From Physcia stellaris (Eukaryota > Ascomycota > Lecanoromycetes > Caliciales > Physciaceae): a stretch of 29,714 nt of DNA. The notes under the pieces are model-generated. The model did not search any database and was not told where the DNA came from. It was given only the letters and a program-made list of their open reading frames with translations. The stretch is taken from NCBI GenBank assembly GCA_018902385.1, contig JABSSW010000102.1, positions 1 to 29,714 of the forward strand. Direction: 5' to 3'. Position 1 is the first letter of the stretch; each line of letters begins with the position of its first letter. A program made the translations under genes and the position numbers. This document shows positions 22,194 through 29,714 of this stretch, in pieces.

Positions 22194-24805
22194 TCACGAG
22201 CGAAATTCGAAATTGAGTCGTGTATTTGCTTTGACACTTGACTGTATGATAAATGTTTGATAACTATAAGCATTTTTCGTCGACGATGTGTCAAATTTAA
22301 TCGAAATTGTCTGACACGAGCGCAAATGTCGATGAAATTTGTTATTAAAATAAAATTTCGATTGACAACGTTTGCATAAATAAATTTTTGTCTGTTTGAC
22401 TGAAATATTCACAAAATATTCGAATGATTCATGAATCACATAATTTTCATTAAATTTTTGAATTTCGAAATGTTTTTCGTCATGATATTCATCATTTATC
22501 ATAGATATTTTTGACGCGTTTTCAGTATTCATGTTGTGATCATTTTGATAATTTTTTCATCGTTTGAGTAATTGTTTTTTGTTTTTTTTTTCGCAAAGTA
22601 CGTTCGTCGATATAATGTTTCATCTTGATTAAACGTTTCATTCTGATTAAAATAAGTATCTTGCTTAAACGAAAACGAAAATGAATTTGAAAAATCAACA
22701 AAATATTGACTAAAACGTAAAAACTGCAAATATTGAAATCGCGAATCGAACGTGTTTCGATTCTTTTGAGTTTCGTTTTGTTGCGTTTGTTGAAATCGAT
22801 ATTGTTGATTTTCGTATGAACGTTTTTGCATATTTTGTGTCGACTGTTGTCGATTTGAATAATTTGACTGATATGAACGCTGTTGAAAAATGTAAACATT
22901 ATTTTGTTTTTCAAACTGATACGATGTCGAATATTGAATCTGACGAAATTGCGAAAAAAATTCATTGAAATTTTCGTAATTTACACGTTCATTGATAACA
23001 AGAAAATATTATACGAATCGAATGAAATTGATGTTGATAATTGAAAACGATAAATGAATTGAAAACGACGCTCGTTTTCGAACGAGCGATAAAATCGATA
23101 TCGATTTTCGATGTTTCATTATATTTTCTTTTTATCATCGAGCTGTTGAAAAATTCATTCATTGTAATTTTTTTGTCGACTTGATCAAATCTCGTCGAAA
23201 CTTCAATTTCAATTCATTGTAAATTAGATACAATTGCGAATAAATTGACATCATTGTCGATTTAATTTTTCTGATTATAATTTCAGCGAAATCGAATGAC
23301 TCGCGATGTCGACGAGCATTTTTCATCGTGTATTTTTTTTTCGTGATGATCGTCAACGTTGTTGATGACGATTTTTGTATCGTTTCAACAACAAACGTTT
23401 TCATTTTTTTACGTCATTTTCGAATTTGATCAATCGTTTTTGATCATCGTTGATTATTTTTGTGTATCAACGTAACGCGTGATCACGCATGCAATTATAA
23501 AAATTTGTTCGAATCACATCAACATTTTTGAGCAATGTCATATTTTTAATTTTTTTCAATGTAAAAATGAACATTTCGAAAATAAATGTTTTTGCTCGAA
23601 TGCTCGATCGAATTGTCGATAATAACGTTTTTTTTTCGTATCACGAGTCAAAAAATTCTGTCTTTTGAGCATTTCATTTAACGTCATCGTCATTGTCAGA
23701 AAATTCGATTGAATTTGATGATTCGACGAGTTTTGAAGATTTTGTCTGAATGTTGTTTTGATATTTTCGAACAAAGTCTGAAATGCTTGTCATTGTTGTT
23801 GAATGAACTCAATGTTCTGTCAATTGTTATTCTCGCTCGTCATGTCTGTATTGAATGCAAAAATAAATTCGATATTTCTGTGTTTCGAAAAATAGTATTC
23901 AGCGAAACTATGATGTTGTTTCGTCGTTGAGAAAACGAAATCGACGAGATGATTTGAAATCTACGACGTAAATTCTTCGAGAAATGAATGTAAAAAATAT
24001 CAAAAAAATATCTGCAATCGTCGATTTTAAATCAAAAATGAATAACGTAACACGATCATTGATTCAATCGAGAAATGATTGATTATTTCGATAAACTTCT
24101 GTGACGATCACGAAAACTTTAAAATCTTTGCGAAAGCGAATTTTGTCGACGATTTACTTTGTTGAATAAACAGTGTTTGTCGAAATCGAATGATTAATGA
24201 TTGACAACGATGTTGATTTAAAAGCTGATTACGATATTGTTCACAATAGCTTCTGTCGATGTATTGACAAAATAAATCGAATCAATTGTATCGATGTAAT
24301 CGAATAACTCGAACGCAATGCGAATGATTTGTGATGTGAAAACAATCAAAATGATTTAAATGAGAATAACAAACAGTGTTAAGTTTTGAAATAAAAAATG
24401 ATAAACAGAACAAAAAAAAAAAGCGAATTGAAGTTTTCAAAATTTGTTGAGCAAGTTATCTGTTAATGAAAAAACAAATGAAATCGTTGAATTGAATTGC
24501 TCGAATCAGACAAAAATTCGATGATAAATTGACGTTCAAATGTGTCGTCATTGAGCGATGACAACACGAATTCAAGCGAAAGTTTGAAATGCTCAATTAT
24601 TTGAAAAAGAAATCAATCGTCTCTATTGAGAATTGTAAAAAGTCGAGAAAACGTGACTAAATGATTCATTTTCAAATGAATACTGATTGTTGATGAAAAT
24701 GAATGATTGATTGTCGATCGAGACGTCAATCAAATGACAATCAAATTTTTGATTGCGATCGTGAAAAAAATACTGATGAACAATTGATTTGCGTACAGAA
24801 TGCAA
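22194..24805 (-). pseudogene. Gag remnant of element 2 with a C2HC finger
   Basis: Read from 24805 downward, frames at 24623-24805, 23556-23774 and 23159-23404 (LYLIYNELKLKFRRDLIKST) are probably capsid parts. At 22529-22831 follows a Gln/Asn-rich stretch (YENQQYRFQQTQQNETQKN). The end, 22194-22532, carries a single finger YLCKRCQSKFYFNNKFHRHL then RSC, that is C-x2-C-x12-H-x3-C. Ty3/Gypsy Gags usually have a short CCHC knuckle. Here a longer, classical-type finger takes its place, of the same form as the fingers in the intact Gag-like protein at 14.7-16.3 kb. Stops separate the parts, so their joining order is by position only. The N-terminal half is the least certain. Confidence 0.75.
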
Positions 24806-24872
24806 AACTGTTCGAAAACTGATACGTTAAAAAACAAAAAATGATGTCGTTTTGTTTACGTACAAATCATCG

Positions 24873-24889
24873 CTTGAATGATGTTATCA
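24873..24889 (-). other. Primer-binding site block of element 2 (mutated)
   Basis: On the minus strand, two bases after the 5' LTR, the sequence is TGATAACATCATTCAAG. It equals the intact block at 14457-14473 except for G to A at two places (GG to GA and AG to AA). Those changes are CpC and CpT on the other strand, the contexts that dominate the LTR differences. Confidence 0.75.
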
Positions 24890-24891
24890 AT

Positions 24892-25085
24892 TGTTATGCG
24901 TAATGTGTGAATTGATTCATTTAAAAACTATGAGCGACGAAATGTCAATTTATGTACAGTAATTGTGAGTCAATTGTCTGATCATCACTCATTTAGTATG
25001 AAACGATGACAGAATTCTTGTCAAATGTCTTGCAAAAATATTCGATCTAGTTTCAAATCACTCGATCTGATCTTATGTCATAACA
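24892..25085 (-). repeat. 5' LTR of the chromovirus
   Basis: 194 bp, equal in length to 17626-17819. It is followed by ACACG (25086-25090), which repeats 17621-17625 and lies inside the minisatellite. This copy keeps more C and G at the differing sites than its partner. Confidence 0.95.
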
Positions 25086-25530
25086 ACACGTCGTTTTTTG
25101 TTTGTTGTTATAATGTTTTGAAAATTTGAACGACACGTCGTTTTTCGTTTGTTGATATTCGCATTGAATAATTTGAACGATACGTCGTTTTTCGTTTGTT
25201 GATATTTTACGTTGAATAATTTAAATTGCACGTCGTTTTTAATTTGTAAACATTGATTTTGTTTTGAACAACACGTCGTTCACGAATTTTTGAATGATTT
25301 GAACAACACGTCGTTCACGATTCATTAACACGTTGTATTTTTGATTCGAACGACACGTTGTTTCAAATTTATTAACACAATGTATTGATTGATTTAAACG
25401 ACACGTTGTTCACGATTTGCATTAAATGATTTGAACGACACGTCGTTTTTCGTCTGTTGATATTGAATGATTTGAACGATACGTCGTTTTCGTCGATTGA
25501 TATTGAATGATTTGAATTGCACGTCGTTTT
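25086..25530. repeat. Minisatellite with palindromic core, right part
   Basis: About eleven units of irregular length (roughly 36-50 bp), each with a core like GAACGACACGTCGTTC, which is an inverted repeat GAACGAC/GTCGTTC around AC. Between cores runs a T-rich linker such as TTTCGTTTGTTGATATTGAA. Core positions are near 25088, 25135, 25180, 25230, 25272, 25308, 25353, 25402, 25438, 25481 and 25520. It is the same array as 17530-17625, split by the chromovirus. Core variants are mostly C/T or G/A. Confidence 0.85.
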
Positions 25531-25900
25531 TCGTTTGTTAATATTGTGATTTTTGATTGTTAAATGATTGAATATTGTTTTTAATGTTTCATAATTTGAT
25601 GTGCGTTGAATTTTTTTGTAAAAATGTTGAAATGAATCATTTTACAATTTCGATATTTTTGTCAAAAAACGATTAACAGCGATTTGTTTTGACGTTCGAT
25701 TTATTTTGACAAAATTTTCAAAAAAATGATTCATTAGCACATCGTCAAAACGTACGAAATAATATGATGTAATGTTTTCAAAAATAATTTTATTGAATGA
25801 TAAATATTTAAATGAAAATATGTACAAATTGCATATTTCATGAAAATGTTTCATAAACAGTCGAATGTCATGTCAATAGAGTTTAATTCTATCGATTTTA
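25531..25900. other. AT-rich DNA up to the composition boundary
   Basis: A minus-strand frame at 25642-25854 is open for 70 codons but matches nothing I know. Mutated AT-rich sequence ends at about 25.9 kb, where GG and CC become common within a few dozen bases. Confidence 0.55.
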
Positions 25901-26608
25901 GTTTTCGTTGTTCAGTCATTTTCGCACTTCTTTCTGTCAACATCATTTTTTCTTCATTCTGAATCGGCAATTCACAGTATAGCGAAGTTACTCAGCTTCA
26001 AATCAAGACTTTCAAGCTTCTACTCATATCAATATCGAAGGTCTGATGTATTCTAAGTAGAGACTTCATCGCATGGTATGTGCGGTGCAGGTGGGGAACT
26101 GCCATGAAAGTGTGCTTATGTAATCACCTTGTCGCGGCTCGGCAGCAAGCCAAGCCTCATGAATAATCGCCCAACTTCGTTCGTGCGGTAAGTACCCTCT
26201 ATCTTTCCGAAGATGGAGTATTCATCGAACAGGCATGAGTCAAAGATCGTAGGAGTAAGGTAAGGAAGGGGCTGAGGAATAGAGCTGAAAGAATTTGGCG
26301 ATCCTTCAGGAGCAGGGCATTAGCGGTAGACCCTATTCCACCAAATATACATAGTAGTAAGCTGACTCAGAAGATGGAACTCCATCCTCGTATCTTTCTC
26401 GACAGCCGACACTTCTCTATTCCAGAGTCTGCGGCATGTTTTTGCATACCTCTGAATAATAACACAGATGAAGAATCAATAAGGCTACAAAATACCGTGT
26501 CAAAAGTTAGTACAAGCGAAAGCAAAACGACAGTCTCCACCCAACGCAAGCCCGCATGCTTTTCCCACTCAGCGCCCAAACGCCCCGATCCCAAACACCG
26601 ACCCACGC
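25901..26608. other. Transition and 3' flank of the DUF2235 gene, no gene seen
   Basis: Composition is ordinary for a gene-bearing region. It holds the 3' flank of the gene ending at 26609. Open frames on the plus strand here (from 26374) run antisense into the last exon and owe their length to its composition. I see no tRNA and no domain. Confidence 0.6.
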
Positions 26609-28266
26609 CTACCTCGACTCCGCCAAAAACCTCGCCGCGGCCGGACTCTCCCTCAACAGCTCCAACTCCACCTCCCCCAACTCATCCTCCATCAACTGCA
26701 CCTTCCTCCCCCCACCCCCTCCCCAAACCCCCAAGCCCACTTCCCCGCCCCCATCCCCCTTCCCAACCTTATGAAGCATCCACCCATTCAACGCCTCCGG
26801 TTTATAAAGCCCCCTATCCTCCGTCCCCAGTCCCCCAAGCCCCATCCTAAAGCGCACACTCGCATGGACATACTCCTTCGTATCCTCCAGCAATCGGCCC
26901 CTATCCTCTCCACTGCTGCTGTACTCGCGGTAGCGGCCCGGGGTCCGGACTTTGCTGCCGGCGAGGAGCTGGATGCCGGTCGCGGAGTTGTAGATCTTGC
27001 CGGTGGACCAGTGGCGCGGGGGGAGGTGGTGGGAGGCGTAATAGGCTTTGTTGAGGGTGTGCAGGTAGGCGATGTAGGTGGGGTGGAAGTCGAGGAAGGG
27101 GGTTAGTTGGGAGATCATCCAGGTTAGGGTTATGTCGGCCATGCTGGTGTCGTCGTAGGAGCCGCCGATCTGTGTTGGGAACGGGGGTGTCAGTTGAGTT
27201 CCCATGTCGGGTAAACTGCAGATTGGATTGGAGTTCAAAGACAAGATGAGTGAGAGGCGGACTTACATTACTGTGGACCCCGGGGAACCAGACTTGTTTG
27301 AGCTCTTTTAATTTCGCTGGCCCATTCGGTCGTTCCCAGATGGTGGGCGAGAATGGTTTGCGATGTTCATCTAGGGCTAAAGCTTGGAAGGCGTACTCCA
27401 CGTTATTCGAGACTCTTGTGTTGACGAAAGAGTATTCTTGGTGGTGAGGCCGTAAGAAACCGATAGCTGGTATACCAAGAGCGCCTAGGATGGATCAGCA
27501 CCGAAACCTCCAAGCATGGAGTTTCCTCTCCTTACCGACAGTATCCCAAACGCCGATGGCCTTGATGGTGATGTTGCGCCGAGTAGAGCCGAGCTAGCTG
27601 TGTCAGAGGAGCTCCAGCATCGGGTAAACGTTTACTCACTTTTTCAAGCGTTTCAGCGTAAGCTGGATCAGCAGCATTTGGTCTATTGGGAAACGGGCTG
27701 TCTGGCCATTTTGATTTGTAGTGTTTCTTATCTTGATTCTCCCAATCCTTGAAAATGGAGTAAAAATCCTCCATCCCCGGTCTGGTGAGTAATCCCATGC
27801 AGTCTATAAAACCGCCAATACTCCGAGCAGTGAACGCCCTTGAGAAGCCAATAAGGTATATCTCATCGCCAGCGTCATAGTTCGTTGCGAGAAAAGCGTA
27901 AGCTTCTCGGATATTCTCGGATAGGCCAGCTCCAGTGCCTCCGCCGACGACGTGATTCCAGAAGGTGCTTTCAGTGCCGATGCCGGCTTGGTAGTAAATG
28001 ATCTGCTGGGTTCCATCATGGCTTTCTGGAAGTAGAGCTCGGCATATACGTGTCACGTTTGAGGGCGTCTGTAGTGTGCCGTTAGTGTCCCAGGGTAAGT
28101 AGGTTTGTCGTTCGAAGCCGTTGTCGCTGTTCTGGAGGCAATTAGCAATGGTACTTCGCAAACCCATGACGAGCGTCATTGCTTGTAGATGGGAACATAC
28201 CATCCAGGTACCATCACAAGCTACAATGAGCTTTTTGGCCGCTTTATTTGCTTGTGGAGGGTCCAT
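26609..28266 (-). CDS. DUF2235 (Tle1-like) alpha/beta-hydrolase family protein, five exons
   Basis: Exons on the minus strand are 28266-28201, 28131-27640, 27593-27536, 27484-27267 and 27169-26609 (TAG stop), giving 464 residues. The four introns (69, 46, 51 and 97 nt) start GTATGT, GTGAGT, GTAAGG and GTAAGT, end in AG, and restore the family motifs at each join. The start ATG at 28266 is the first in frame. Motifs are KLIVACDGTWM (13-22), YYQAGIGTE (68-75), GGGTGAGLSENI (85-96), the nucleophile region GFSRAFTARS (117-126, Ser119), VWDTVG (Asp203) and WFPGVHSNIGG (His276). The Ser/Asp/His set suggests a serine hydrolase. Bacterial relatives (Tle1) are phospholipases, but the fungal substrate is unknown. 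Oddly, the usual GFSRG is GFSRA, one Gly short. No signal peptide is visible. The C-terminal exon is Gly-rich near its end. Confidence 0.9.
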
Positions 28267-29440
28267 CGCGGATTGCCGCAATCGGGTAAGCTGTTGTTTG
28301 GCCCACAGGTAGACGGAGCGTGTGGTAGGTGTTCAGGTTGTAGGGACCGGCTCGCAAGGATTAGAAAAGTAGGTCTTGAGGTTGAGTCACAGCAGATGAA
28401 TGAGTAAAGATACAAGATGGAAACAGATTACCTACGAGGTTTTATCTAAAGAATGAAATACTCAGACAGTCTAGAAGAGAGGATCGTTTCTGGGAGATGG
28501 AGGAAAAATGTCGACATAGGGAAGGTACATTGAAGGTTGGAAGTAAGAGCATGACCCCTTGCATAATAAGTATTATCAGCCGGTGAGCGGAGAGTAATCG
28601 AGCTTTTTCCGATGGGCTACAACATGAGATGTCAGCTGATCAGAGTCATTGAGGCTGATGTGCTTCTGTGCAACATTTTCGAAACGTGAGATCAGGCACA
28701 TGTCAGCTTCCAGGATTGTGGGCTGGAGTACCACACGAGTATCAACCGTCGTGCCAAGCAGTTCTTCCATTCATCATGACTCTAATATGGGGCGACGTAC
28801 GGATAGAAGCATGGCCCACAGTATCCCATGGTCTGGTACTCAGTGGTGCTAGTTGTTTGTGATACATCTTTCTTATCATATCCCTCGACAGACCTGTGAT
28901 TACCCGACTTGGGACAGAGTCTGAAGATGATATCTTCTTCATCTTCTATTCAATCACTTTGTGCCAAGGATGGGTACACGTCTTGTTGTACTGAGCATGT
29001 AAGTGGTGATGCGTGAGAGCAAAATTAGGAGCATGGGATAAAGCGTCGTCCCGCGAAGCCACATCCTGTGCTATTTTCGCACGAATCCAACGCCAATCCT
29101 TAGCCAGAGATCCTCCGGTGACTGGACCACATGAGGGAAAGGGTACTGAGCCTCAACCAGAATGAAGCCACAGCCTACCTATCAAAACATATAAATCGCC
29201 TCTGGCACCCAACCAATCGCCGCGGGTGAATTGATAAGGCAAGGCTCAGAGATAATCCAGCCATTTGAACAAGCATACTCGTCTAGACCCGCCAAACTCC
29301 GTACGTATCTTAGCAGAAATTCAACCTGGTATCTAGCGAGACAATCAATGCGCAATCTATCCTGTAATTGGCTTGCTCGATATTCTGACGAGCTCCGGCA
29401 TGTGTCCTGTACACTAATAACAATATGTCCATATTTACTC
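28267..29440. other. Intergenic region, no confident gene
   Basis: Ordinary composition. It holds the 5' flank of the DUF2235 gene at its left end. Several open frames of 60-165 codons exist on both strands (for example minus 28576-28770 and 28742-28942, and plus 28668-28862), but none shows a domain or a convincing set of splice sites. A small or decayed gene at 28.6-29.0 kb cannot be excluded. Confidence 0.5.
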
Positions 29441-29714
29441 CTAGAAACGGTATTGTATTGGTCTCCTGACCTCTTCTGGGGATACTGGCGACTCCAGCTC
29501 ACTGACCCCTCTGCGGTGGTTTGATGCAGATGGATACGGCTTGCCTGCTTGTGATGCTGGCTCTTCATGCTGAATACCTGATGGCGGCATGCCGTAGTCT
29601 TGAGGCACTGCAGGTGTTGCGTGTTGATCTGAGAACGGATTGTCATGAGCCTGAGGCTCTTGTGCTTGAGCGACATTTCCAGTAATCTCGCGCTGCTTTG
29701 ACGTTTTATTGGGG
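29441..29714 (-). CDS. C-terminal end of an unidentified protein, cut by the window edge
   Basis: On the minus strand a frame enters from the right edge and runs 90 codons to a TAG at 29441-29443. The protein segment is rich in Pro, Gln, Ser and charged residues and looks disordered. It ends in SELESPVSPEEVRRPIQYRF. This composition is more protein-like than the overlapping frame (29182-29676), which is rich in Arg, His and Cys. The gene body lies outside the window, so no function can be given. The disordered tail would suit a membrane or regulatory protein, but that is a guess. Confidence 0.55.
   Translation of the reverse strand, partial: PNKTSKQREITGNVAQAQEPQAHDNPFSDQHATPAVPQDYGMPPSGIQHEEPASQAGKPYPSASNHRRGVSELESPVSPEEVRRPIQYRF

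Larger units (their letters stand above)
17626..25085 (-). mobile_element. Decayed chromovirus, Ty3/Gypsy with chromodomain (element 2)
   Basis: A 7,460-bp element with two 194-bp LTRs (TGTTATG...CATAACA) and the target-site duplication ACACG at 17621-17625 and 25086-25090. Minus-strand order is Gag with a C2HC finger, protease, RT, RNase H, integrase and chromodomain, which defines a chromovirus. Stops and frameshifts cut every domain and key catalytic residues are changed. The LTRs differ at 15 of 194 positions, all transitions. It inserted into the minisatellite after that array existed. Its primer-site block matches the intact Gag-only element at 14.3 kb. It is dead here, but intact relatives elsewhere in the genome could mobilise the small element (inference). 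Confidence 0.95.

Noticed and set aside
22182-22198. Palindrome CGTGACG-TAA-CGTCACG
   Set aside because: It lies at the Gag-protease join in decayed coding DNA and has no second copy that I found. Chance is sufficient.
25086-25530. CRISPR-like array
   Set aside because: Units vary in length, spacers are as similar as repeats, and the context is fungal. It is a minisatellite.
26374-27106. Plus-strand Pro-rich open frames
   Set aside because: From 26609 on they run antisense to the last DUF2235 exon and are long only because that exon is GC-rich and stop-poor. The part before 26609 has no recognisable domain.
28267-28281. An earlier start of the DUF2235 gene
   Set aside because: The codon at 28281 is TTG. 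The first in-frame ATG is at 28266.
28576-28942. Two overlapping minus-strand frames as exons of a gene
   Set aside because: No good GT-AG pair joins them and no family motif is present.

Overview
The window looks like a piece of a filamentous ascomycete genome. Short GT-AG introns interrupt a fungal-type DUF2235 gene, LTR retrotransposons are nested in a very AT-rich block, and the decay is almost purely C:G to T:A, as produced by repeat-induced point mutation (RIP). The C2H2-finger Gag family seen three times here resembles families I associate with Leotiomycetes such as Sclerotiniaceae. That placement is inference.

Layout. 1-3621: AT-rich, no recognisable gene. 3627-10086: a decayed minus-strand Ty3/Gypsy element with LTRs of about 0.3 kb and target-site duplication (TSD) TAACG. 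10092-14292: older decayed material with a 211-bp direct repeat, hairpin repeats, a long inverted repeat and a dead minus-strand C2H2 Gag. 14293-16579: a nearly unmutated 2,287-bp LTR element with two 162-bp LTRs that differ at 4 positions, TSD ATAAT, and one Gag-like gene but no pol. 16580-17625: AT-rich sequence leading into a minisatellite. 17626-25085: a decayed minus-strand chromovirus with 194-bp LTRs and TSD ACACG, in the order Gag, protease, RT, RNase H, integrase, chromodomain. It is inserted in the minisatellite, which resumes at 25086-25530. At about 25.9 kb composition switches sharply to ordinary gene-type DNA: a five-exon DUF2235 hydrolase gene (26609-28266, minus), a gene-poor stretch, and the 3' end of another minus-strand gene at the right edge.

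How the parts relate. The intact element has no polymerase. It shares a primer-binding-site block with the dead chromovirus, and its zinc-finger Gag resembles both the finger in that chromovirus and the remnant at 12-13 kb. It looks like a Gag-only partner moved by chromovirus machinery. Differences between paired LTRs are mostly in CpT and CpC context, not the CpA context of Neurospora RIP, and GG and CC are nearly absent from the whole AT-rich block. This mutation context is the most unusual signal in the window.
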